DNA of 19,966 bases, taken from an uncultured Erysipelotrichaceae bacterium. Lineage in GTDB: Bacteria; Bacillota_I; Bacilli_A; Erysipelotrichales; Coprobacillaceae. This document shows positions 7,367-14,899 of this stretch, piece after piece. The notes under the pieces are model-generated. The model was not told the origin of the DNA, did not search any database, and was given only the letters and a program-made list of their open reading frames with translations. Location: positions 1 through 19,966 of the forward strand of contig UPXV01000041.1 of the NCBI GenBank assembly GCA_900538465.1, given 5' to 3'. The translations under genes were made by a program, and so were the position numbers. The first letter of the stretch is position 1; each line of letters begins with the position of its first letter.

Positions 7367-8092
7367 TTATACCAATGCCATAATATATGTCACCCAGATA
7401 TAGCTTAATGGCATCACGATGACCATGGCAGGAATCATATCAGCAATTGGAAAGTTTTTTAGTTTAATCATTCTAAATCCAGTCGCTAACATCAAGAATC
7501 CTCCACATGCTTTAAAATCCATAATCATATCTGGTGTTGTTAGTGGAAAGATAATTCCTGCACATAAGAATAAGACAAAGAAAATCAAGAATTGTGGAAT
7601 TGAAATAATCGAAACAACATATCCTAAATTACATGCAAATATAGCAGCTGTAAAGAAATCTAAAATAGATTTAGATATAAGAATAGAATTATCACCAGTC
7701 ATTCCAGCAGTTAAAGAACCATAAATACCTGTTCCACTGGCACAGAATAAAACAATAATTGTAACCAATTGATTTAAAAATTCTTCCTCACTCATATCTG
7801 AACTATTTTTAAAGATTTTAGCTATAGGTTTTTGCATGAGGGTTGCTCCTTGATTAATCAGATCACCTAGATGTAACCATAAACCAATTGCAGTTCCAAT
7901 AATAATCGCAAAAATAACAGCTGGCATATTTTTCATTAAACCAATTGTACTAATCCCCATTCCCATTGAACAAACACCAAAGATTAATGAAATCTCAGCT
8001 TTAAATTTTGGAGATAATTTGTGTCCAACTAACGCTCCTGCAATACCTCCAAATAATACAGAAGCAGCATTAATAATAACTCCAGTAGGCAT
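7367..8092 (-). CDS. DUF554 family integral membrane protein
   Basis: A 241-residue hydrophobic protein of the DUF554 (YdfK/YqgA) family. It begins GVIINAASVLFGGIAGALVG and has about seven predicted membrane helices with short loops. Its most polar loop is around residues 85-105. A glycine-rich helix pair (ASGTGIYGSLTAGMTGD, about 118-134) and a conserved-looking KSILDFFTAAIFA helix follow. The family has no firmly assigned function, but the architecture is transporter-like. Its place between ubiD and ubiX, with gaps of 18 bases and 1 base, ties it to the decarboxylase. I infer that it moves the aromatic acid, the phenolic product or a related compound; no known gallate permease (MFS type) is in the window. 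ATG 8092 follows GAGGGG by 9 bases. Confidence 0.88.
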   Translation of the reverse strand: MPTGVIINAASVLFGGIAGALVGHKLSPKFKAEISLIFGVCSMGMGISTIGLMKNMPAVIFAIIIGTAIGLWLHLGDLINQGATLMQKPIAKIFKNSSDMSEEEFLNQLVTIIVLFCASGTGIYGSLTAGMTGDNSILISKSILDFFTAAIFACNLGYVVSIISIPQFLIFFVLFLCAGIIFPLTTPDMIMDFKACGGFLMLATGFRMIKLKNFPIADMIPAMVIVMPLSYIWVTYIMALV

Positions 8093-8110
8093 ATCTTTTT
8101 CCCCTCTTTC

Positions 8111-9592
8111 TTATTCAAACATATCTGGTAACCAATGTTTTGGATCAACATCCATAAATTTTGCTCTTTCAAAACGCGCTTTTTGATCAAATGGTACAGT
8201 ACAATCAAAAATAGCTTTGCAAGCAACACCACGTGCTCTTATATGTGAAGAATATTCTGGCTGATTTGATGGATCTAATGGATGACATTGTACACCAGGG
8301 ATTGTTATTAAATCTAAATCTGCTTGGAAACGTGTTGTCATTGCCCACATGACATCTTTAATATCAAATGGATCAACATCTTCATCGACTAAGAAAACAT
8401 GTTTTAATTCTGCAAATGCACTAAAAGCTAATAATGCGGCTTGTCTTTGACGACCCTCATCTGATGGTACTGATTTTTTAAATTGCATAATGGCTACATA
8501 TTTTCCCCCACCACTTGATGCACAATATACATTTTGTAATTTCCCAGGCATTGCTTTTTCTACCATTGTTAAAATACTCGCTTCAGTTGGAATACCCGCC
8601 ATAGATACATGTTCTTCACTTGGGCCAATACATGTTTGCATGATTGGATTTTTTCTTGTTGTGACAGCTTTGACCTTAATAATTGGTAATTCTGGATTAG
8701 CTGGTCCACAATAACCAGGAAATTCTGGCATAGCTTTTCCTGTATTGGAATTAATATCTTCACGAATACGTTTTCCTGGTAAGATTTCTCCTTCAATGAC
8801 ATATTCAGCATTTGCAATTGCTCTTTCTTGAATTGTTAAACATTGAACAAGTTCAACTGGTTCATTTCTAATTGCTCCAGCAATTTGTAATTCATCATAA
8901 CCTAAAGGTGTTGTTGGTGCTTCAAAACATGAAGCAATTTCAATAGCTGGATCAACTCCAATACTAATTGAGATTGGTAACGCTTCTCCTTTGGCTTCTG
9001 CTAGTTCTCTAAAGTATCCGATATGACGTGCTCCAGGTTGTAAGAATATTGAAATCTCATCTTTAGATTGGAAACACATACGATGGATGGTTACATCTGA
9101 TTCTCCTGTTTCAGGATTAGACGCATAACACATTCCTAAAGTAATATAAGGTCCTGCATCTTCTAATGTATTGGTTGGGGCCGGAACTAATTTTCTAATA
9201 TCAAAATCTGGGTCATCAGCAAAATACTTCACTTCCTGACATTTTGCTTTTTCATTTTCAATCACAACTGGTTTGATTGGATTATTGACTGAATCTTTTA
9301 ATAAAAAGCCTAATTTTTCTGGTTCACAATTTAATAAATATCCAACTCTTTTACGACTTGCAAGTAATCCTATCGCTACTCTTGCATCAGGATGACCTTT
9401 AATATTATTAAAAATCATCGCTGGTCCTTCTTTCGTTGGACGCATTACTGTTCCCCCTGCTCCAACATGACGATAAACACCTGAAAGTTCTCCCATTGGA
9501 TCAACTTCTTTATTGGTTTCAACCAATTGTCCATCAATAGATTGCAATAATTCTAGAGCTGAACGTAAATCATTCACTTTCTTCTTTGACAT
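8111..9592 (-). CDS. lpdC: UbiD-family aromatic acid decarboxylase, LpdC (gallate decarboxylase)-like
   Basis: A 493-residue cytoplasmic enzyme, close in length and sequence pattern to the gallate decarboxylase LpdC of Lactobacillus. Shared features include ELSGVYRHVGAGGTV (35-49), EGPAMIFNN, PAPTNTLEDAGPYIT, SDVTIHRM with the cofactor-binding Arg171, EGEILPGKRIREDI with the acidic pair Glu267/Glu269, and AMPEFPGY with Glu290. GPSEEHVSMAGIPTEASI and VDEDVDPFD are also present. It removes CO2 from a hydroxybenzoate using prenylated FMN made by UbiX. Gallate or protocatechuate is the likely substrate, not proven. I choose ATG 9592 because AAGGAG lies 8 bases before it; the frame extends to 9637 without support. 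A LysR-type palindrome lies upstream at 9671-9687. It is the first gene of its operon. No tannase is present in the window. Confidence 0.92.
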   Translation of the reverse strand: MSKKKVNDLRSALELLQSIDGQLVETNKEVDPMGELSGVYRHVGAGGTVMRPTKEGPAMIFNNIKGHPDARVAIGLLASRKRVGYLLNCEPEKLGFLLKDSVNNPIKPVVIENEKAKCQEVKYFADDPDFDIRKLVPAPTNTLEDAGPYITLGMCYASNPETGESDVTIHRMCFQSKDEISIFLQPGARHIGYFRELAEAKGEALPISISIGVDPAIEIASCFEAPTTPLGYDELQIAGAIRNEPVELVQCLTIQERAIANAEYVIEGEILPGKRIREDINSNTGKAMPEFPGYCGPANPELPIIKVKAVTTRKNPIMQTCIGPSEEHVSMAGIPTEASILTMVEKAMPGKLQNVYCASSGGGKYVAIMQFKKSVPSDEGRQRQAALLAFSAFAELKHVFLVDEDVDPFDIKDVMWAMTTRFQADLDLITIPGVQCHPLDPSNQPEYSSHIRARGVACKAIFDCTVPFDQKARFERAKFMDVDPKHWLPDMFE

Positions 9593-9623
9593 ATGTACTC
9601 TCTCCTTCTTTCTTCTTCGACAT

Positions 9624-9651
9624 ATTATCACATTCATTTATCATCAAACAA
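9624..9651 (-). promoter_or_regulatory. Candidate promoter of the ubiD operon
   Basis: On the minus strand TTGTTT (9651-9646), a 16-base spacer and GATAAT (9629-9624). The predicted start near 9617 puts the centre of the palindrome at about -62, the usual place for an activating LysR site. The weak -35 box suits activator dependence. Confidence 0.5.
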
Positions 9652-9670
9652 TTCAACTTTCGCATCCTTG

Positions 9671-9687
9671 TATTCCAAAATGGAATA
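9671..9687. promoter_or_regulatory. Candidate LysR operator upstream of ubiD
   Basis: A perfect inverted repeat TATTCC-AAAAT-GGAATA, with the same arms and spacer length as the repeat at 5878-5894. It fits T-N11-A. Its right end touches the A-run of the terminator of the preceding gene. Confidence 0.75.
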
Positions 9688-9715
9688 AAAAAAAGAAAGA
9701 TTCAATTATCTTTCT
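9688..9715 (-). terminator. Intrinsic terminator of the DUF4261 operon
   Basis: On the minus strand a 7-bp stem AGAAAGA / TCTTTCT (9709-9715 with 9694-9700) and an 8-base loop run straight into eight T residues. The stem begins inside the stop codon of the DUF4261 gene. Confidence 0.7.
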
Positions 9716-10575
9716 CATTTTCTCTTTCCAGCTGCAAATTCGTTAGGACAGACATCTAAAACAACACGGCTAGGCCCAATTAAACAATCTTCATGTTGAC
9801 AAACCCAACGTTCATGTTCATTTCGTCCATCCATTGTTTCCCCATCTTTGATAATATCACCATTCATAAAAAGATAAGATACAAAATTATAAATATACTG
9901 AATCATAAAATTATGATCTATCCCGTGAAAATGAACTTGTAAATCTGGTATACCTAAAGGAAACAATCCTGTTGTATCAACAACCATATCTTCACTATCT
10001 TGAACATTAAAGAAACGCACATTTAATCCACCATCCAAAAAGTGAAAAACAGGATTATACCATTGGCTCTTCTTATAAGCTTCAACTGGCATCAACTTTT
10101 GTGAATGTGGCCAATATAATGCAATACATGTTGGAAAAACATCTAATAAAACATCAATATATTTAGCAATGATTTGACAACGTTCCATGCGTTCTAGTCC
10201 ACTTGCCAAAAAATCACTTACCATAATCTCATAACAACATTTGTTTAATAAACCTTGTGGATTTTCACTTGTCCAGCATTGATGAAGAACCATATCAGGA
10301 ATTGTGGATTGATCAAAAGGAATCATTTCAGCAATCATCAATTGACTAGGTATTCCACTCACATCTTGATAATCAACAGTGTGTGCTTTTAATGCAAAAC
10401 TTGATAAGTCACTCGTTGCGACTTTATCTACTTCACCAAAGGCATCTTGTAATTTTTTATAGAGTTCTTCATAAGGAATCTCTACTTCTGTTTCAAATAA
10501 TAATTTAACATAGTAAACATTGGCAAACTTTTGTGCAAATTCCTCCATGTTAATTGATTGTCTTTTTTCGCTCAT
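9715..10575 (-). CDS. DUF4261 domain protein
   Basis: A 286-residue cytoplasmic protein. The C-terminal part (about 175-270) carries the DUF4261 pattern: VFHFLDGGLNVRFFNV, VVDTTGLFPLGIPDLQVHFH, YLFMNGDIIKDGETMDG and ERWVCQHEDCLIGPSR. The N-terminal part is a mixed alpha/beta region with FPTCIALYWPHSQKL before the domain, typical of the longer members. The function of the family is not established. Its ATG overlaps the stop of the Nudix gene by four bases (ATGA), and GGGAG lies just upstream, so it is translationally coupled. It is the last gene of the leftward RpiR operon and is followed at once by a terminator. Confidence 0.85.
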   Translation of the reverse strand: MSEKRQSINMEEFAQKFANVYYVKLLFETEVEIPYEELYKKLQDAFGEVDKVATSDLSSFALKAHTVDYQDVSGIPSQLMIAEMIPFDQSTIPDMVLHQCWTSENPQGLLNKCCYEIMVSDFLASGLERMERCQIIAKYIDVLLDVFPTCIALYWPHSQKLMPVEAYKKSQWYNPVFHFLDGGLNVRFFNVQDSEDMVVDTTGLFPLGIPDLQVHFHGIDHNFMIQYIYNFVSYLFMNGDIIKDGETMDGRNEHERWVCQHEDCLIGPSRVVLDVCPNEFAAGKRK

Positions 10576-11096
10576 ATACTCTCCCTGATCATTCCTACTG
10601 AATGTCGCATCTCAAAAAATAAATTGATAAGACTTTCATAATAAGGAATAAATTGACCTTCCTTCATTAACTTTAATATTTCTTGTTGTGATGCCCATTT
10701 GACATCTTGAACTTCTTCATATTGTAGATGTAATTTTGATAAATCAACTTCCTGATGAATTAAATAGATATCATCAAAACCTTGCTCAAAATGATTGGTT
10801 AAACTTGGACGACAATTTGTTAAATCAATATCCAATCCAAGTTCTTCCTTCACTTCTCGCATGGCTGCTTGTTGACTCGTTTCTCCTTTTAAGGCACTCC
10901 CACCCATAGTCACATCCCATAAATTAGGCCATCCTTCTTTAAAATATTGACGTTGTTGAATCAACATTTCACCTTTTTGATTAAAAATACAAACATGAAC
11001 AACCAAATGATATGTCCCTTTGGGTATTTTTTCTCCTCTTAAATGTGTTCTACCTATTTTTTGAAAATGTTCATCATATAAATCCCAATATTCCAT
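10572..11096 (-). CDS. Nudix hydrolase (YfcD / IPP isomerase-like subgroup)
   Basis: A 174-residue enzyme with a complete Nudix box at 66-88 (Gx5Ex7REVxEELGL), which binds Mg2+ and hydrolyses a nucleoside diphosphate linked to another group. The N-terminus EYWDLYDEHFQKIGRTHLRG and the region LIQQRQYFKEGWPNLWDVT are typical of the Nudix branch that resembles isopentenyl-diphosphate isomerase. In this branch the annotated role is usually uncertain hydrolysis rather than isomerisation. The substrate cannot be told from sequence. ATG 11096 follows AAGGAGAG, which overlaps the stop of the HEAT-like gene (9-base gap). It overlaps the DUF4261 gene by four bases. Confidence 0.92.
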   Translation of the reverse strand: MEYWDLYDEHFQKIGRTHLRGEKIPKGTYHLVVHVCIFNQKGEMLIQQRQYFKEGWPNLWDVTMGGSALKGETSQQAAMREVKEELGLDIDLTNCRPSLTNHFEQGFDDIYLIHQEVDLSKLHLQYEEVQDVKWASQQEILKLMKEGQFIPYYESLINLFFEMRHSVGMIRESI

Positions 11097-11105
11097 AATC
11101 TCTCC

Positions 11106-12641
11106 TTATTCTTTACAAACAAATTTTAAATCAAATAAAATCGATTTCTGAACATTGTGAGGAATATTATTCTTTTGATTCATCAAACTATTCATGATTT
11201 TTTCTTTTAACTGCTTTGATACTTTTTTATAAGAATTACGCTGATTAACTCTTAAATGAATAAGTTGACGCATTTTTTCATAAGGATAATGATAAAGTTC
11301 TAATAAATAAGGTAATCTTTCCCAAGAATCTTCCTCCAATAAGATCATCAGCAAATATCTTGAATGATGTTCAATTGATACTTTTTGATAAGTTTCATAA
11401 ACCACTTGCGCAGTATAATGAACTTTATTTTTCTTAATAGATTGAAAAGCAGCTTTAGACAAAGTCTTTCGTTCATCTAATAGAAAACGCCAATAAATAT
11501 CTTGACCCTTCTCTTTCATTAAACGACTCAAGGCTTGAATTGTTACTTTTACAATTCTTTCCTGTTCACTTTCCAAATAAGGCAATAAAATATCAATGTC
11601 TTGACTTGTTCCAACTTCGCCTATCCCTAAAATAGCTATTGAATCAGGTAAATGATCATGATAATACTCTAAAATATTGATTTGCGTATGTTTTTTTAAT
11701 AAGAGGCGTACATATTCACGAATTGTATGACTTTTATCTAACAAATCATTTTCTATACCCTTCCATATTCTTTGATTTCTTTCATAATAACATAACATAG
11801 CTTCTTTTCTGACATAAAAATTTGAATGATGCAAATAAGTAAATAACTTATCTTGATTCATTTCATCACTTTGTAAAAAACTTTTTGTAATTAATAGTAG
11901 ACAAAAAGAATTTTTCTCTATATTTAATAATTCTTCAATCTGTTGATAAGATAATAACCCATATTCTAAAATAATTTGATAAAAAGTTTTACGTATACAT
12001 TCATCTTTTTGCATGAAGTTATGAATATTCAATTCAATAAGTAAATTTGATAATCGCTTAATATAAAGCTTTTCAATATCATCTAATTGTGCTTGGTGAC
12101 GTCTTTTAGACTTTTTTAATTTTATCAAAACATAAGAGGCATCAATCAACTCATCTAATGAAGATTTAGATATACGCCAACATGACAAAGCATAAGCTTT
12201 ATCACGAACTTCTTCAACCCAATCATTCATTCTTATCATGATAAGGGCAAGTGTATTTGGATAATCGACCAGTATGTTTAAACACTTCTCTCTAAAATAA
12301 CCACTTGGATGAAAACATCCCATAATTAATAAACTTTCATATTCATCCTTTTTGAAGAAATACTCACTTATCGTTTGAATATCTATATTTTGCCAATCAA
12401 TTGACCATAACATTGATGTATAGTTACGCCAACGTTCCCCAGCTTTTATAATTTGGGGAATATTCATTGTAGAAAGATAGTCGTTCCCTATTTTTCCTAA
12501 TCTCACAATCATCTTTTGATTTTGATAGTTTAAAACTTGATATGCATTCGCATATAAAGATAACCAATCTTGTGGTTTTTCTTCTAATTGTTCGAGTGAT
12601 AATTGAATATATTCAGGAATCTTTTTTCGTAAAAAATTCAT
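11106..12641 (-). CDS. HEAT-like helical repeat protein
   Basis: A 511-residue, all-helical cytoplasmic protein with no catalytic motif. Repeating paired helices with the HEAT signature are visible: HPSGYFREKCLNILVDYP (about 111-128), MNDWVEEVRDKAYALSCWRI (about 138-157), HHSNFYVRKEAMLCYYERN (about 276-294) and LPYLESEQERIVKVTIQALS (about 352-371). Such solenoids usually act as scaffolds for binding protein partners. ATG 12641 is one base after the stop of the RpiR gene, so translation is probably coupled. Together with the Nudix and DUF4261 genes it forms a tight operon whose joint purpose I cannot name. The repeats are degenerate, so the HEAT label is a pattern judgement. Confidence 0.7.
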   Translation of the reverse strand: MNFLRKKIPEYIQLSLEQLEEKPQDWLSLYANAYQVLNYQNQKMIVRLGKIGNDYLSTMNIPQIIKAGERWRNYTSMLWSIDWQNIDIQTISEYFFKKDEYESLLIMGCFHPSGYFREKCLNILVDYPNTLALIMIRMNDWVEEVRDKAYALSCWRISKSSLDELIDASYVLIKLKKSKRRHQAQLDDIEKLYIKRLSNLLIELNIHNFMQKDECIRKTFYQIILEYGLLSYQQIEELLNIEKNSFCLLLITKSFLQSDEMNQDKLFTYLHHSNFYVRKEAMLCYYERNQRIWKGIENDLLDKSHTIREYVRLLLKKHTQINILEYYHDHLPDSIAILGIGEVGTSQDIDILLPYLESEQERIVKVTIQALSRLMKEKGQDIYWRFLLDERKTLSKAAFQSIKKNKVHYTAQVVYETYQKVSIEHHSRYLLMILLEEDSWERLPYLLELYHYPYEKMRQLIHLRVNQRNSYKKVSKQLKEKIMNSLMNQKNNIPHNVQKSILFDLKFVCKE

Positions 12642-12642
12642 C

Positions 12643-13413
12643 TTACTGACCTTCTATATTTAAATAATGTAATAAGATTTCTACAAAGATAGAATAAATT
12701 GGAACACTATCTAATAATGATTTATTTTTAAGTGGTGCAACACTTGGCAACAATAAAAAGATATCTGATTCTTTTTCTAAAGATGTTGAAGGATTCATAG
12801 TCACTAATGCAATTTGACACCCTGTATTCTCTTTTAAATCAAAAGCTGTTTTTACAATATGACTATCAGCACTTGCTGATATAACAATTAATAAATCTTG
12901 CTCATTCGTAATTAAGTCAATGGCTTTAACATTAGCTGTACCTGGTAAAACATCCACATCTATTCCATACATAGCTAAAGCGTATTTCAATTGTAAACAA
13001 GTCACTTCTGAATTGATTTCTCCAACACATCTGACTTTTCTAGCACTTTGAATAAAAGTCGCTAAAGATTTTAAATCCTCATCTTTCAAAGTATAATGCA
13101 ATAATTTGATTGTATCCATATAGATTTTTTCAACATTGATAATCTTTGCATTCTCATCTTCAATGACTCTTTCTGCATTACTTAAACTATTGACATATTT
13201 AACACAGTCATATCTAAATTCTGTATAACCACTATACCCCATCTTTTGAGTAAATCTTAAAATGGTTGTTTTCGTAATTTTAATCTTTTCTGACATTTCT
13301 GTTAATGAATACATTTGTACTTTATTTAAATCTTTCAAGATTAATTCACAGGCTTTTAATTCATTCTTTGTTAATGTATTTTTCTTTAAATTAATATTTG
13401 ATAAAAAGTCCAT
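12643..13413 (-). CDS. MurR/RpiR family transcriptional regulator
   Basis: A 256-residue regulator. The N-terminal HTH_6 domain (1-75) includes SLTEMSEKIKITKTTILRFT and QKMGYSGYTEFR, the classic RpiR recognition helix. The C-terminal SIS domain (about 105-240) contains VRCVGEINSEVTCLQLKYAL and LLIVISASADSHIVKTAFDLK. It normally binds a sugar phosphate or amino-sugar phosphate. The usual glycine-rich SIS loop is altered (CVGEINSE), so effector binding may be unusual. ATG 13413 follows GGAGG by 6 bases. A good sigma-A promoter lies just upstream. It heads the leftward operon and stands back-to-back with the MATE transporter gene. Confidence 0.9.
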   Translation of the reverse strand: MDFLSNINLKKNTLTKNELKACELILKDLNKVQMYSLTEMSEKIKITKTTILRFTQKMGYSGYTEFRYDCVKYVNSLSNAERVIEDENAKIINVEKIYMDTIKLLHYTLKDEDLKSLATFIQSARKVRCVGEINSEVTCLQLKYALAMYGIDVDVLPGTANVKAIDLITNEQDLLIVISASADSHIVKTAFDLKENTGCQIALVTMNPSTSLEKESDIFLLLPSVAPLKNKSLLDSVPIYSIFVEILLHYLNIEGQ

Positions 13414-13437
13414 AATATCCTCCTTTTCATTTCCTTT

Positions 13438-13466
13438 ATTATACCTTATTATTAATATATTCCAAA
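13438..13466 (-). promoter_or_regulatory. Promoter of the RpiR-HEAT-Nudix-DUF4261 operon
   Basis: On the minus strand TTTGGA (13466-13461), a 17-base spacer and a perfect TATAAT (13443-13438), 25 bases before the start codon. Confidence 0.65.
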
Positions 13467-13475
13467 GTTAATTTT

Positions 13476-13495
13476 ATGAAAGAAAAATATTTCAT
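13476..13495. promoter_or_regulatory. Candidate operator between the divergent rpiR and MATE promoters
   Basis: An inverted repeat ATGAAA-N8-TTTCAT lying between the two divergent promoters (rpiR -35 at 13461-13466, MATE -35 at 13510-13515). TGAAA/TTTCA arms are common in RpiR-type sites. In such AT-rich DNA the match could be chance. Confidence 0.35.
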
Positions 13496-13509
13496 TTTCA
13501 TTTCACCCA

Positions 13510-13537
13510 TTGACTTTCTTTATTTTTCATCTATCAT
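13510..13537 (+). promoter_or_regulatory. Promoter of the MATE-RpiR operon
   Basis: TTGACT (13510-13515), a 16-base spacer and TATCAT (13532-13537), 20 bases before ATG 13558. Confidence 0.6.
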
Positions 13538-13557
13538 ATCTTTATGGGAGGGAAATT

Positions 13558-14898
13558 ATGGATCATCAATTAACCAAAGGGCCTATTACAAAGTCCTTAT
13601 TACTATTTTCTTTACCTATGATTTTAGGTAATTTATTACAACAATTTTATAATATTGCAGATACTTTTATTGTTGGACAATATATTGGATCAAATGCTTT
13701 AGCAGCAGTTGGTTCTTCTTTTACCATTATGACTTTTTTAACTTCTATTATTTTAGGGTTATGTATGGGTAGTGGTATTTTATTTTCTATGTTATTTGGG
13801 GCAAAACAGATTGATAAGATGAAAACATCTTTTTGTCTTTCTTTTATAGGTATTGCAGTTTTATCCATTGTGATTGAGATTTTATGTTTATTATGCATTC
13901 ATCCTATTTTGTCTTTTTTAAATATTCCTAGTGATATTTATCAACAGACTTATGATTATTTATGGATTATCTTTTGGGGATTCTTTTTTACTTTTCTTTA
14001 TAATTACTTTTCTTGTGTATTAAGAGCCTTAGGGAACTCAAGAGTTCCGTTAATCTTTTTAGCTATTGCAACTATAGTTAATATTGTTTTAGATGTCTTT
14101 TTTATTGTGAGTTTAAAATTAGGTGTAAGTGGTGCAGCTCTAGCAACGATTATTGCTCAGGCATTAAGTGGCTTTGGGATTATGATTTATGTCTTTTTCA
14201 CTCAAAAAGATTTACTCCCAACGCGTCAACATTGTCATTATGATATTGAAGTCTTTCAAAAGATTAGAGATTATTCACTATTAACATGTATACAACAATC
14301 TGTTATGAACTTTGGTATTTTAATGATACAAGGTTTAGTCAATAGTTTTGGAGTCTTGACTATGTCTGCTTTTGCAGCTTCTGTGAAGATTGATTCTTTT
14401 GCTTATATGCCTGTTCAGGATTTTGGAAATGCTTTTTCTACTTTTATTGCTCAAAACAAAGGAGCCAACGAAGAAGAGAGAATACAAAAGGGATTAAAAT
14501 CAGCAATTTGTATTTCTACAATTTTTTGTTTAATGATTTCTTTTGGCGTTGTTTTCTTTGCTAAAGAATTGATGTTGATTTTTATTCATCCTAGTGAAAT
14601 TGAAATTATTGCTCAGGGTATTCAATATTTACAAATCGAAGGAATGTGTTATTTAGGAATTGGTTGTTTATTCCTGCTTTATGGTTATTATCGTGGAGTT
14701 GGAAAACCTGGTATTTCTGTTGTATTAACTGTTATTTCTCTAGGAACCAGAGTGGCTTTGGCTTATCTATTTGCTCCAACACTTGGTCCATGCGCAATTT
14801 GGTGGGCTATTCCGATTGGCTGGTTCTTAGCAGATTTTACTGGAATCTTTTATGGAATAAAAAAAGAAAATTGGTTACACCCAGTTCAAGGAGAATAA
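13558..14898 (+). CDS. MATE family multidrug/metabolite efflux transporter
   Basis: A 446-residue membrane protein with about twelve transmembrane helices in two homologous halves. The first begins LTKGPITKSLLLFSLPMILGNLLQQFYNIADTFIVG, the standard MATE opening; the second repeats the plan from about residue 235 (YSLLTCIQQSVMNFGILMIQG). It exports drugs or metabolites using a Na+ or H+ gradient; the substrate cannot be assigned. ATG 13558 is preceded by GGGAGG at 6 bases. The frame extends to a TTG at 13510, but that TTG is the -35 box, so I reject it. The RpiR gene follows after one base, so the two form an operon and the regulator may control the pump. Confidence 0.93.
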   Translation: MDHQLTKGPITKSLLLFSLPMILGNLLQQFYNIADTFIVGQYIGSNALAAVGSSFTIMTFLTSIILGLCMGSGILFSMLFGAKQIDKMKTSFCLSFIGIAVLSIVIEILCLLCIHPILSFLNIPSDIYQQTYDYLWIIFWGFFFTFLYNYFSCVLRALGNSRVPLIFLAIATIVNIVLDVFFIVSLKLGVSGAALATIIAQALSGFGIMIYVFFTQKDLLPTRQHCHYDIEVFQKIRDYSLLTCIQQSVMNFGILMIQGLVNSFGVLTMSAFAASVKIDSFAYMPVQDFGNAFSTFIAQNKGANEEERIQKGLKSAICISTIFCLMISFGVVFFAKELMLIFIHPSEIEIIAQGIQYLQIEGMCYLGIGCLFLLYGYYRGVGKPGISVVLTVISLGTRVALAYLFAPTLGPCAIWWAIPIGWFLADFTGIFYGIKKENWLHPVQGE

Positions 14899-14899
14899 A

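Noticed and set aside
8490..8817. Open frames on both strands inside the UbiD gene
   Set aside because: They overlap a clearly recognised enzyme in another frame, have no ribosome binding site and look like shadow frames.
9593..9637. Extended UbiD start at 9637
   Set aside because: The extra residues are Arg/Lys-rich and come from the leader; AAGGAG is placed for ATG 9592.
13510..13557. Extended MATE start at TTG 13510
   Set aside because: The TTG is the -35 box of the promoter; ATG 13558 has GGGAGG and begins the normal MATE N-terminus.
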